Shown here: positions 54,171-64,000 of the stretch, one piece after another | Numbering within the stretch: position 1 is the stretch's first letter | Layout of the letters: each line of letters begins with the position of its first letter | From: Picochlorum sp. 'celeri' | Taxonomy: Eukaryota; Chlorophyta; Trebouxiophyceae | Assembly: GCA_010909725.1 (NCBI GenBank) | Contig: JAACMV010000018.1 | Coordinates: 434,001-498,000 of the forward strand | Direction: 5' to 3' | DNA length: 64,000 nt | The notes under the pieces: model-generated | Database searches by the model: none | What the model saw: only the letters and a program-made list of their open reading frames with translations | Told to the model about the DNA's origin: nothing | Program-made: the position numbers and the translations under genes

Positions 54171-55740
54171 ATGGTGGTGGTTGAGGACAACAAGACTGGG
54201 AAAAGGAGGAAGAAGGCTACGACAAAGGCAGTCAGCCTGCCGTCGGACATATGGTTGCTACAGGCCAAGAAGTGGACGAATGATACTCGGGAGATAGAGG
54301 TGACGGAGAATTTGCAGGTGTATTTGTTGCCAGATAGGCCTGTGACGATTGGGAAGAATAAGAAAATGTGTGACATGGTGGTGCCAGGTGATAAAACGGT
54401 GAGCGGAAGGCATGCCACCGTGTGTGTACAGAGGGATGAGGATGGTTCCACACATGTAGAAGTGCGGGATTGTAGTCGGCTTGGGACGGTGGTGACAAAG
54501 ACGAATGATTTCAAAATGGGGAGGTTTACGGGGGAGGCTGTTGTGGCACACGATTCGTGGTATATTCTGTTTGGGTGCATGAGCCCATTTCAAGTGAAAA
54601 GGGTCCATATGTCCGTTCATTTTAACAAAGATGTTCTGGAAGGAATGTCCATGGCGGGCAAGATTGGTATACCAGTAGTGGAGGAACTGACTGCGGTCAA
54701 GGGTATGCACCTGGTGGTTGGACCCGAATCATGCCATGCAGTGGATGAGAAGATTCTTCTGGCAGCGGTTTTGAACATACCAGTAGTGAGGTTAGGATGG
54801 CTCGAGGCATGGTCCAGCCAACTGTGGATTGGAAAAGGACCACCAAAGCATGACCATGGGGTCACACTGGTCCATGAGGGCAAGACTCTTGCAGAGCCCA
54901 TCGTCACCCGGGATGCGCAGGTAGTTTATAGATGTAACTTTATGCATTCTGAGACGTCTGAAAAGGCAGAGCTGCTGTCTTGTAGTTTTGTATGGCCATG
55001 GGGAAGCTTGAGCAAGGAGCTGCAAGAGGCCATGAGTATTGTTGGGATTCATCTTGTTGAGACCAGCATGGATGAGTGTTTTCTGGTATGCGAGGGATTA
55101 GAGAAACCTGTTATTATCGTTCAGAGTATGGATTCGGAGGTGGCTTGTGATCTTCCAATCTCTGTGATTTTCTTTTGTCTCTTGTCTGATTTGATGGTAC
55201 GATGCACTGTGGTTACATTTCAGGAGTATCGATTTGTGCTGGCGGCAGAGGATAACTTGTTGTATTGTGTAGGCCCTTATTTTTGATGGGAATGCATCGA
55301 GGTTACTGAGGCCGTTGTCTGAGCTCCGGGGATACGAAGCACGACAGCAGCATAGTGTTGCAGCTCCTGATGATGATGGGTGGCATACTGTATGTAGACA
55401 TGGGTCAAGAGACGTCGCAGAACAGGCGAATGGCAATCATATTTGTTTTGATGATGATGATGATGATGATGATACCAATAATAATAAGGAAAGTTCAGCC
55501 ACCCTCGTAATGAGTGGGAAGAAGCGGTTTGTGAAAAAATATGCTCCTAGTAAAAGTAGGGAGATCATACCAGTAGTACGAGCAGATGCCCCGCAACAAA
55601 CGGCAGCATCTGAAGAATGGGCTGAACAGGAGCGAGAGAAGATTGCTCAAAAAGCCAAGGATGACGCTTTCGATATGCAGGGGGTGAAAAAATATCAGCG
55701 ACAGGGCACCCGCACCAGAAAGCAGGCTCGCAAGAAGTAG
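54171..55740 (+). CDS. NBS1: NBS1/nibrin-like protein (FHA-BRCT, MRN complex)
   Basis: Exon 1 runs from 54171 to about 55139 (or 55195); the last exon is 55273-55740, after a TAG acceptor (TTGTATTGTGTAG). With the first donor the intron is 133 bp and the protein 478 residues; with the GTACGA donor at 55196 it is 77 bp. Both keep frame. FHA domain at about 50-120 (VTIGKNKKMCDMVV..DKTVSGRHATVCV). Next is a BRCT-like region (KGMHLVVGPES....VLNIPVVRLGWLEAW). A second BRCT-like stretch follows to about 320. The C-terminal part has an Asp run, KKRFVKKYAPS and an acidic helix, as in the Mre11- and ATM-binding tails. NBS1 guides double-strand break repair. The tail ends VKKYQRQGTRTRKQARKK, a motif copied at 57.7 kb. 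Confidence 0.78.
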
Positions 55741-56062
55741 CTACATGCACCATGCAGAAATGATCGTTATGATTTGAATCTTTGTTTTGTGGTTATCATA
55801 TTGATATGGTATTTTTTTATACACACACACTCAGCTGTTTGCGCTCATAGAAGAGAAAAAAACAATCTTCAGCTTGAAAAAAGAGAGAAGCTTATTTTGC
55901 AGAAAATTTCATAAAGGAAAAGCCTTTGGATCTCTACAGGCATGCAATCAATGATTATCAGGTTGGGAACTGTTCCCAACTAGCTGAAGATGACGGTCTG
56001 GCATCCATATTCTTTGACCCGGCAGTTTCGAGGGTGCGTTCAACGATACCCCAGGCGTGCGC
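55741..56062. other. Intergenic: NBS1 3' region and 3' flank of the Cys-rich gene, with palindrome
   Basis: Contains a 23-bp repeat unit at 55929-55951 (second copy 58019-58041) and a palindrome GTTGGGAAC-T-GTTCCCAAC at 55962-55980. Confidence 0.7.
55929..55951. repeat. 23-bp exact repeat, copy 1
   Basis: Begins GATCTCTACAGG and ends GCAATCAA; identical to 58019-58041. Both copies lie just past the stop codon of a minus-strand gene for a secreted protein. Confidence 0.9.
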
Positions 56063-56957
56063 CTAAAACATCTTGCCCACCGTTTTCATGAATGCAGTCT
56101 TGCCTCCTGAACAACACCAAGAATGCGTTAATCCAAGGATAATCAGTATTTGTGACAACAGTATTCGCGTACCAGCTTTTTTAACAGCCTTTTTCAATTT
56201 CGCACGGAACCCTCCAGATGACTCCTTAATTTGCTTTTTGATGGAGCGTTTGATTTCTCTCTTGGATGGATACTTGTCCACCTTCACGTTTGCCAATAGC
56301 CTTCTGTTTGAGCACGTTTGAAGACCTTTGATGTAGTCAAATGTGGCCTTATCCCAGCCCCAGTCAGAGTTCTGCGCAATAGTCAGACAATTGTTGTAAT
56401 TGGGTGCATTGGGATCGGTGTAACAAGAAGAGGTGACAGATGACTTGGATCTCTTACTCCCTGATTTGTACATGTAGCATTTGAAATAATCCACCTCTGC
56501 ATATGAAAAACAGCAAATTTTGTCATCATTGCACGTTGGAATCATGACTTGAATCACCCAGTATCCTACCTTCCTTGTAAATATCACAGCTCACTTCACA
56601 CTCTGTCTCAGTGTCTTTGTGTACCATGGCGATATCGCAATCTTTGGAGGCACAGCACAGGGTTTGGCACATTTCCATACAATCTGTTCCACCATCACAT
56701 CCATCCCCGCCGGATCCAAGGTCGATGCCGATCGACGAAGACCCTCCCTTGCCACCCAGGGTGATTTTGTTCTGAGGCAACCCCAATGTGTCCTGCTGGC
56801 ATTCACTGAGATCAGCCCATACTACGCTTGTCCAATCACTCTGGTGCTTTATCCATTCGTTGGAGAACTGGCAGTTTGCGTCGAAGTCACCTGCGTTGGT
56901 CAAGTAGAGGCTTGACAAGAGCAAGGCAACAGTTGCTCTGGTTCGATGGGCCAGCAT
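56063..56957 (-). CDS. Secreted cysteine-rich protein, family not recognised
   Basis: Exons 56570-56957, 56173-56496 and 56063-56106; introns 73 bp (GTAGGA...TGCAG) and 66 bp (GTACGC...TTCAG); 251 residues. Signal peptide about 1-22 (ATVALLLSSLYLTNA). A Gly-rich stretch (KITLGGKGGSSSIGIDLGSGGDG) leads into dense cysteines (CDGGTDCMEMCQTLCCASKDC, then C..SC). A second cysteine group includes SSCYTDPNAPNYNNC, and a basic helix near the end (KREIKRSIKKQIKESSGGFRAK). The last intron is 3n without stop, so a longer C-terminus is possible. I do not recognise a family. A wall, matrix or defence role would be guesswork. Confidence 0.65.
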
Positions 56958-57139
56958 CGAAGGCTCACTTTGATTTATACGGAAAAAAGATGATATCTTT
57001 GTGATCGTATTGTTTCAATTTCTAGATCCCATCGTCATTTCGAAACCCTTGTTCTTCGCAACATGCGAATCGCATGTCGTAGCGTAGCATAAGAAGTAGC
57101 GTAATCATGTCCATGGTATTGCGATGGTACTGCGGATAG

Positions 57140-57757
57140 TTGCAGGTAGTGTCATGTTTTTGCCATATCTTTGTGATCAACGGGGGTCTCAATTTCAGGC
57201 AAGCCAAAGCGTTTCGAGAGGCGAACACATGCATTGATCCAGAAGATCAGAAAGAACATGATGAAGATGTGCTATTCACAACTTTTTCGGGAAATCGAGG
57301 TATACATTGCCAACGATCGAGGAACGCATGCACTTTGCCATCGAGTCATTCGGGCATCCGCAGAAAGCTATCGGAATCCACGGCACCGATAAAGGGTACT
57401 GTCATCCCGCGCATCTCTGTGGCTCTGGGCATGTCTCACAGCAAGATTGTGGACTGTATTATGTACGACAGCGAGCCCATTCTCAAAACACGTCTGGCGC
57501 TGTTGGAACGGATTGTGTACCAACGCATCGTTGTGGAAAGACGTATCTCTCATTCCAGGCGCCCGAAAGATCTGCAGTTTCATAACCACTTTCCGAACGG
57601 CCATCCCAAGGTGACCCACGTGGTGGTGGACGAGTTTCCAGAGACGCCATCACAGTTCGGCGCGCAGCATCCGTGGGGGTACCCCCATTCACCGGTGAAA
57701 AAGCCGCGGCAGCAAGGCACACGTACCAGAAAGGCAGGTGGCTCTCGCAAGAGGTAG
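57140..57757 (+). CDS. Unidentified open frame ending in an NBS1-like basic tail
   Basis: A 205-codon frame with no recognised domain; the middle (SVALGMSHSKIVDC, LALLERIVYQRIV) looks protein-like, the first third less so. It ends VKKPRQQGTRTRKAGGSRKR, closely similar in protein and DNA to the NBS1 C-terminus at 55684-55740. The true start and any introns are unclear. It may be a real small nuclear protein with a borrowed tail or a decayed copy. Low confidence. Confidence 0.35.
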   Translation: MQVVSCFCHIFVINGGLNFRQAKAFREANTCIDPEDQKEHDEDVLFTTFSGNRGIHCQRSRNACTLPSSHSGIRRKLSESTAPIKGTVIPRISVALGMSHSKIVDCIMYDSEPILKTRLALLERIVYQRIVVERRISHSRRPKDLQFHNHFPNGHPKVTHVVVDEFPETPSQFGAQHPWGYPHSPVKKPRQQGTRTRKAGGSRKR

Positions 57758-58054
57758 GAATAATGGATAAAGTATTTTCAAAGGGCCGGTTGCGCCAGTG
57801 AAACATTGAACAAGGCCTTAATCTTGCGAGAGTGAACGGCTTAATGCATGTCAAGATTGGAATACACAGTTGTGTGTGAGATTGTATTGACTAAAATCGT
57901 ATAGGGGATTATTACACAATTGAAAATGAAGAATATCCTCCAAATCATAAACGCCCCATAACAGCATAATAGTGATGCATTGTTGTTGGGTTAAAATTCT
58001 CTCGAGGATGAGACTTTTGATCTCTACAGGCATGCAATCAACAGTCTAACAGCC
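57758..58054. other. Intergenic: 3' flank of the protease gene, with 23-bp repeat copy 2
   Basis: The 23-bp repeat at 58019-58041 ends 14 bases before the protease stop codon (minus strand). Confidence 0.8.
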
Positions 58055-60782
58055 TTACACGAAGACTGGGTCTCCCTCTGCCAGACTGGAAATGAGGGCC
58101 TCCAAATCTACTCCTGGATCAACGCTTGAGGATGTGACGATCCTGCTGTAAACCAAAAAGCTTGTGCCATCTGCACTGCACCCAACTGTGGCCGCAGAGA
58201 GTGATCCATACGTAACACAGGCATCTTCTGCCATGATTGGCCCGCCACTATTTCCACCACACCCAGAGAAACCAGGGACGAAAATACCCTGTTCCCCAGA
58301 CGATTGAACTTGTACGTCGTCCCTGGAATAGAACAAAAGCTCACCCAGGCCAGAGTCAAGAGGGGGACTTGAGCATCCTTCCAGCCTGTCGTCTTCTCCT
58401 GGAAAGCCACCGTTGTAATTTGAGCGAGTAGCGGCAAGACCTGATGTTGTGATCGCAGCAGCGTAGTAAGGCTGTGCGAAGCTCAAATCCGTTCCGGTCA
58501 GAGGTTTGACAAGTAGCAATGTTCCATCATAGGCATTTGTTTCCGAAAAGCGTGTTGCATCAAAGCCACTGTCAATTGTAGCTCCTATGACACTGAAGTA
58601 TCCAGGACCCTCATCAAAAACGCCATTAGTCTGATCGCATTGCACAAAAGAGATGAATTGACCTGGTAGCAGATCTGACGTGATCAGGAATGGATTGTTT
58701 GCACCATCTACAGCACAGTGAGCTGCTGTCCAGAACATGAGAGCTCCATCTTTGCCACCAATAAAAGTACCGCTACAGCTGGAATAGGATACTGAAAAGC
58801 CAGAAGCGGTCGGTTGAACATCCACAGCAAAAAGAACCTTGCACACTGATCGTATCGCTTCTGGACCTGGTGTGTAGGGGGCATCGTTAGTGCACACACT
58901 TCTGTCTTCAGCCACCGATGGAAACTCGATCAAAGGTAAGGATGGTGGCAATATTGTGACATCGTAAGGCTGAGATTGAGAAGAAACATCAACTTCCAAT
59001 GTTTGAATATCACTGGCATTAATTGTTCCCGTCCCTGCTATAATCTCAAAGCTTGTGCCCACGTTGGGAGAGCTTGGGTTACACTGGGGCAGGTAGACTG
59101 GCTCTGGCTCTGGCGATGGTTCTGGAGCTGGTTCAGGTGCTGGCTCTGGTGCTGGTTCTGGAGCTGGTTCAGGTGCTGGCTCAGGTGATGGTTCTGGAGC
59201 TGGTTCAGGTGCTGGTTCTGGAGCTGGCTCTGGTGATGGTTCTGGTGCTGGTTCAGGTGCTGGCTCTGGTGATGGTTCTGGAGCTGGTTCAGGTGCTGGC
59301 TCTGGCGATGGTTCTGGAGCTGGTTCAGGTGCTGGCTCTGGTGCTGGTTCTGGAGCTGGTTCAGGTGCTGGCTCAGGTGATGGTTCTGGAGCTGGTTCAG
59401 GTGCTGGCTCTGGTGCTGGTTCTGGAGCTGGTTCAGGTGATGGCTCTGGTGCTGGTTCTGGAGCTGGTTCAGGTGCTGGCTCTGGTGCGGGTTCTGGAGC
59501 TGGTTCAGGAGCTGGTTCTGGAGCTGGCTCTGGTGATGGTTCTGGAGCTGGTTCTGGAGCTGGCTCTGGTGATGGTTCTGGTGCTGGTTCTGGTGCTGGT
59601 TCAGGTGCTGGCTCTGGTGATGGTTCTGGAGCTGGTTCAGGTGCTGGCTCTGGCGATGGTTCTGGAGCTGGTTCAGGTGCTGGCTCAGGTGCAGGCTCTG
59701 GAGCTGGCTCAGGTGATGGTTCAGGTGCTGGCTCTGGCGCTGGTTCTGGAGATGGCTCCGGCGCTGGTTCTGGTGATGGACCTGGAGCTGGCTCAGGAGC
59801 TGGTTCTGGTGATGGACCTGGACCTGGTGGAGGCGGTGGAATTGGCCCTGGAATCGGAGGCTCGATCTCCACTCCCACAATCTCAGCACGACCCTCCAAA
59901 CCTTGAGAGAGGATATCTTCCACAGATTGAACAGCCCTTTGTGACGAAGCACTTGTCAACTGCAAGAATAGAGACCACGCATCTCTGTAGTCATTGTATG
60001 TAACTTCGAGAAAGACGGCAGCACTTCCATCCGTCACACTCAAAATAGTGCATACACCCCCTGGCTGCAAGGACAACACATTGGCACACAGCTGATCCTG
60101 TTCTGGTTGCCCAAAGGCAGCAGCATTAGGATAGGCCGAGAAAATCAACCCCAACTGCACAAATCCTGGAATTGGCTTTGCCTCCTGGCAGTAGGATACT
60201 TTTCCATCTTCAGAAAAGGATGTTTCAACATAACAACTATAGGTCTGATCCACATCCAGACCTTGAACAGTTCCCTCCACAGCAGATGGTTTGACTGGCA
60301 AAAGCCCAACCACAGATTGTCCCAGACCAGGAGCATCGCATCCTTCGCCCTCCAAAACACACTTGATAGTGAACTGAGTTCCAGGAATGTTTGGACCAGT
60401 CTTGAAGCCCACTGTGATGTTTGGCAACGTGGCCTCCAGAATAACCGGCTGTCTGACCGAGGTCAGCAAGCGATCAGACTCGTCTGCAATCACCGTATAT
60501 AAGAATATGTGACATATCTGCGGTTACCATAGCGTATTCTTGTACATTCTGCGTTCATGAGGGCTCAACACGAGGCTGTAACACCAAGGTTAACAACGGG
60601 TCACCCGTTGAACGCGGGAACTGCTTATTCAGCTCATGCCGTGTTTTGTATCCCTCCAATTCATCCTAAATGGTGTATAGTGCAATAATTCATGCATGAT
60701 ATCGCATATAAAGATCGAGAGACGCACCAGTCTGTCCACAGGCACTCACGGCGAGCACCAGGAAAAACGCAAGTCTCCACAT
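58055..60782 (-). CDS. Secreted trypsin-fold serine protease with a long Pro-Glu-Pro-Ala/Ser linker
   Basis: Exon 1 is 60728-60782 (signal peptide MWRLAFFLVLAVSACG), the intron 60484-60727 (244 bp, phase 1, GTGCGT...TGCAG), and exon 2 58055-60483, giving 827 residues. The N-terminal part (about 20-220) has Cys pairs and a beta-sandwich look (EGTVQGLDVDQTYSCYVET). The linker, coded by about 59099-59850, is a near-pure PEPA/PEPS repeat, like extended wall glycoprotein rods. The C-terminal domain has a chymotrypsin-type triad: His in FWTAAHC, Asp in DGTLLLVK and Ser in CGGNSGGP, with flanking cysteines. Both ends are likely extracellular. Substrate unknown. The repeat leaves all frames open, creating false antisense frames. 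Confidence 0.88.
59099..59850. repeat. Pro-Glu-Pro-Ala/Ser coding repeat
   Basis: About 750 bp of imperfect 12-base units on the minus strand coding PEPA or PEPS, interrupted by variant units in a higher-order pattern. Likely to vary in length between strains and to be hard to assemble. Confidence 0.9.
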
Positions 60783-61387
60783 GATTATTGTGGAAACACT
60801 CAAATCAATACCACGAAACACTCTCAATTCTCAATATACTAATTCATAATAGTATTATTATTACTACTCAGATATTAACAAAGAAGAAGAAGCTACCTGT
60901 TATAGAGTTGGTAGAGACGGTTTGGTCAACGGCGGCGCGCAAAATTCAAATGGCCATGGTTTCCCAGTCGGAGCCTTATTTTGACCGTGTGACCTGGTTT
61001 CCAACATTAATGGTGACGTGACGTTTTGGGATAGAGTATATTCTTCACTGTCACGTAGCTTTTATGTCTGCTTCCATGTACAATCCATACTGGGTATCTG
61101 GGCAGTCACTCTTGTTGGTGCGAGCCCTTGCAGCATCCATATGCATACGGATCTTCGTCCCGTTGAAGGCAACGACCCAATCCCGGTCAGGACAGTGGCA
61201 TGATGGGTTGCATTGTATGTTCTTGCATACAGTGTGGATTACGCTACGCTTGGTTTTTTTTGTAGCGTCATCAATTCATGGGGTGATGTCGGTCATCAAA
61301 TCCACCCTACTCCGCCGATCCTCTGCATTTTAATATCTCTATCACTTCATTAATCACGTGTGATCGTTACCGGAACTGATTTCAATC
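60783..61387. other. Intergenic: divergent promoter region, protease(-)/surface protein(+)
   Basis: An ATG at 61217 opens a signal-peptide-like frame (FLHTVWITLRLVFFVASS), but I find no phase-compatible splice to the downstream exon. No other feature. Confidence 0.4.
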
Positions 61388-62435
61388 ATGTCGACTCAAG
61401 CAGATGGGACCTATTTGGAAGGGTACCCATTCAACGGAAAGGTCTACGGACTGACGCCTCTATCGGACTGCGTGAATGTCACTGCCATGCAGCAAGACTT
61501 TTCATACGCAGACCCAGATGTAACAAAGTATCCAGATGCAGTTGAGCTAACGAATGCTCTCAACGCCAGTCAGATTGGGAGTTTTCCTACACCTGGGTAC
61601 AATGCAGATGACTTGCCGGAATCAGCAGAGGCAATTTATCCTTGGACGGGGAATTCCGGAACCGTTACGAGATCCGAAGCATTCTATGATAAATGCTGGA
61701 ACAGAACAATCCCTCTAACGGCAGCTTGTACTGAGAATTGCATTCAGTACATTCCTAATCTGTTCAATGCAACTTGGGTGAACTTTGGTGAAATTTATTG
61801 CTCCCAGACATATCCTACCCCTGATGTAATCGACTCCACTGAGAATCCAGGTATGATATATATATTCTGTATCATGTGTTTTTCTTGCGTGTTCATTCGT
61901 GTATAACCTCTTGATGTGTGCAGTTCCACCAGATGGCAATGTTAACATGGTCTTGACAAACCAATGTGCACAATACGTGTATGGCCCACCTGACGGATCT
62001 GATAACGTGACCATGTACACAATCAAGGATACCTTTGGAAATACGTATGCATTGCAAAGTACTCTAGGGGATCTATCTGAAGAATCATGGGCCGAGCTTG
62101 TTGATTCAGTGGTGCTGCCAGAAGGATGGGAGAAGAGCTCAGAGGTTCTCACGAGACAGCAAGAGCATTTTTCATACCTCATTGGCGACGACTGTTGGCT
62201 TGTTGTCCTGAAAGATTCCAACGGAAATGCATGGCATCAACTGACTTATGGAGCTCCATTGGAAGAGTCGCCATTCTTGGCGCAGATTGGCTCTTGCCCT
62301 CCCTTGGTACAGAGTACCAGTCCAAGCCCTGCCATCACGCCTGATGCGTCTGTCGCTTGGTCACCCATCTCGTCACAAGGAGGTCTCATCCATCTCTTAC
62401 TGCTCTTGATCACGCTGGTCTTTCTGTTGAAGTGA
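61388..62435 (+). CDS. Putative GPI-anchored surface protein, 5' end uncertain
   Basis: Exon 1 from 61388 (or from an acceptor just inside it) to 61850, the intron 61851-61923 (73 bp, GTATGA...GTGCAG), and exon 2 61924-62435, giving 324 residues. Many N-glycosylation sequons (NVT, NAS, NRT, NAT, NVT) and paired cysteines. The C-terminus is a hydrophobic run (GGLIHLLLLLITLVFLLK) right at the end, typical of a GPI signal. No signal peptide follows the first ATG, so an upstream exon is likely missing from this model. An acceptor at CAAGCAG would fit a phase-1 intron, as in other secreted genes here. Function unknown. Confidence 0.55.
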
Positions 62436-62572
62436 GTCTGTTTTCCTTGATTGCATTTCTGCATCTCTCTCAAGTGCGGCCATGGGCATGTTTTCAAAAG
62501 TTACATCCATATAATGCTCATGTATGTATCATTACATATGTTTGATCGAAGGAAAAAAATACATGTAATAAA

Positions 62573-64000
62573 TTACATAATAACCGAGGGCTGTACAGGT
62601 GCACGAGCATTTCTTTTTGATGCTTTTTGCTCTTCCTTGGTGAAGAGAACCTTCAACTCTTTCTTTGTCGCTCTAGCTTCTCTCCTGGCTGCCTTAACAG
62701 CCGCTTTTCTAGCCTTCTTTTCCTCTGCAGATTCATCCTTCTTTCTTATATGCTGTACGACCGGCTTTGGCCGCAAACCATACTCTTCCTCTGCGGGCTT
62801 GACTGACACAAAGTCTCTCCCAGTTGACACATATCCTACAGGAAGCCCATCCTTGTTCAATGTGATTGTCTTTGGTCCTTTAGAGACTCCAGGCTCTGTA
62901 ATAGTTCCAGGGTGATTATATATATTAGATCTCAGAGAAAGTATCGACTCACAATCCCAACGCTCTCTATCCTTTTCAAACACGGACGGATCAACATCTA
63001 TATGGCCATTTGCCACAGGCTTGTGAGGATCATTCTCTGCTTCCTCTGCTGCTCGTATGGCTTCCTTTGCCATTCGAATGGCTACATCAGCATGCTCATT
63101 CCCAAAACCATACTTTTCCATCTCATCAGCAAGGAACATGTTTGACCTTGTACCACCATTGTCACCCTTCCTTGGATGGTCCTTGATAAACTCATCCAAT
63201 ATGTTTTCAAACTCTGATACATCTGCTACACCTTCAATATCATCTGCTCTATCTTCCATATCTCCCAATTCATCCTCATCATATTCCAAAGCAAGGTGTT
63301 CGAATCGCTCATCAATCACAGAGAGAAGGTTCTTTCTATCCTCTCGCTCCTCCCTCCAGTATGTGGATGCAATGCTCCCTGGACGTTTATGCCCGGCATC
63401 TGAATCCAAATCTACTTCTCCCTCCGAACTATACTCCTCAGTATCATCATCAAAGGAGGCATCATCCCTCTCATCATCAAAGGAGGCATTGTCCGCAAGT
63501 GTCTCTGCCCCAGCAGCTGCCAATATAAAATCATCCAACAAATCTCCCTCCCCCAACACCCGCTCATGCTCCTCTGTCGCCTTCTCCGCATCTTTAAACA
63601 TATTCTCAATCTCTCCAATCTCATACTGCTTTTTCTCCAGCACCTCATCTGTCTTTTTCGAAAACGCAGTCACACCACCCATCATACCAGCCACACTCTC
63701 GTCATCATCAATCTGCTGCATCACCGTCAACCCCGAAGCATCAAACAGCGCAACATCCTCTTCCAGCGGTTGCGCCGTCTGCGCCTTGACAAACACCCCT
63801 GTCTCCACCTCCTGCCCTGCATTCCTCTTCCCAGAAGATGATGCCCCACCATCTTCAATAATCTTCTTCTCGGACACAATGAGCTTACCCTCCTCACCTT
63901 TTTTATCCTTCACCTCCTCCAAATGCCCTGTCGCATCAGTCCCACCATCAACATCAAGACTACGCAAATGCTGAAGGTAATCATACCCATCATCATCAAA
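62573..64000 (-). CDS. LTV1: LTV1-like 40S ribosome assembly factor, C-terminal part (5' end outside window)
   Basis: LTV1 helps late assembly and release of the small ribosomal subunit head. The frame is open to the window edge and starts FDDDGYDYLQHLRSL, near the usual N-terminal region. Family blocks: ILDEFIKDHPRKG and WDCESILSLRSNIYNHPGTI, the most conserved LTV1 segment. The tail is basic (KKARKAAVKAARREARATKKELK). The gene ends Met-TAA, so TGTAA overlaps the stop; another lies 40 bases further on this strand. Confidence 0.9.
   Translation of the reverse strand, partial: FDDDGYDYLQHLRSLDVDGGTDATGHLEEVKDKKGEEGKLIVSEKKIIEDGGASSSGKRNAGQEVETGVFVKAQTAQPLEEDVALFDASGLTVMQQIDDDESVAGMMGGVTAFSKKTDEVLEKKQYEIGEIENMFKDAEKATEEHERVLGEGDLLDDFILAAAGAETLADNASFDDERDDASFDDDTEEYSSEGEVDLDSDAGHKRPGSIASTYWREEREDRKNLLSVIDERFEHLALEYDEDELGDMEDRADDIEGVADVSEFENILDEFIKDHPRKGDNGGTRSNMFLADEMEKYGFGNEHADVAIRMAKEAIRAAEEAENDPHKPVANGHIDVDPSVFEKDRERWDCESILSLRSNIYNHPGTITEPGVSKGPKTITLNKDGLPVGYVSTGRDFVSVKPAEEEYGLRPKPVVQHIRKKDESAEEKKARKAAVKAARREARATKKELKVLFTKEEQKASKRNARAPVQPSVIM

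Noticed and set aside
59038..59952. 304-codon minus-strand frame rich in Gln/His/Asn/Leu
   Set aside because: Same repeat read one frame off; no start, domain or signal that makes sense.
59053..60003. 316-codon plus-strand frame rich in Leu/Val/Ala
   Set aside because: Antisense shadow of the PEPA/PEPS repeat, which keeps all frames open; the protease frame has a signal peptide and an intact catalytic triad.

Overview
The window looks like nuclear DNA of a compact, intron-poor photosynthetic eukaryote, most likely a chlorophyte green alga. The evidence is a ferredoxin-type glutamate synthase, a protein with two plant B3 domains, a B-box plus CCT (CONSTANS-like) protein, an AP2 protein, and several genes for plastid proteins (STAY-GREEN, OEP24, ISE2, IMPL1, phytyl ester synthase). 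TGTAA lies downstream of many stop codons, as in the poly(A) signal used by chlorophytes. Introns are few, GT-AG and mostly 63-85 bp. About 39 genes fit in 64 kb, often with under 150 bp between them. The species cannot be named from sequence alone.

Layout. 1-12.3 kb: the 3' part of Fd-GOGAT, a B3 regulator, a membrane-anchored GH5 mannanase, a CONSTANS-like protein, chaperonin subunit CCT8, ribosomal protein P0 and STAY-GREEN. 12.7-18.1 kb: a starch-binding CBM20 protein, then two divergent histone pairs (H4/H3 and H2A/H2B) flanking a sulfotransferase-like gene; all four histone genes end in a variant histone stem-loop. 18.3-34.7 kb: a G-patch nucleolar protein, ASCC2, a homeodomain fused to the CAF-1 large subunit, OEP24, ISE2, IMPL1, an SLC22-like transporter and Gemin2.

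34.9-43.5 kb holds the most unusual part: five head-to-tail paralogs for secreted proteins of about 350-390 residues. Each has a signal peptide, a 22-residue amphipathic repeat region (clear in four) and a conserved four-cysteine domain. I recognise no named family. A UBE2J-like E2 gene sits inside the array on the other strand. 43.6-50.4 kb: a Tim17-like membrane protein, phytyl ester synthase, an AP2 protein with a cut-off second domain, and a membrane coiled-coil protein.

50.5-54.1 kb is a damaged segmental duplication of a TauE/SafE transporter gene; each copy lacks something the other keeps. 54.1-64 kb: NBS1, a cysteine-rich secreted protein, an unidentified reading frame whose tail copies the NBS1 tail, a secreted serine protease with a very long Pro-Glu-Pro-Ala/Ser linker, a putative GPI-anchored surface protein, and the 3' part of LTV1. 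Secreted, sulfating and mannan-degrading products are common here, which suggests a cell with an elaborate extracellular coat; that link is inference. All intron boundaries were placed by eye from GT/AG sites, reading frame and family fit.
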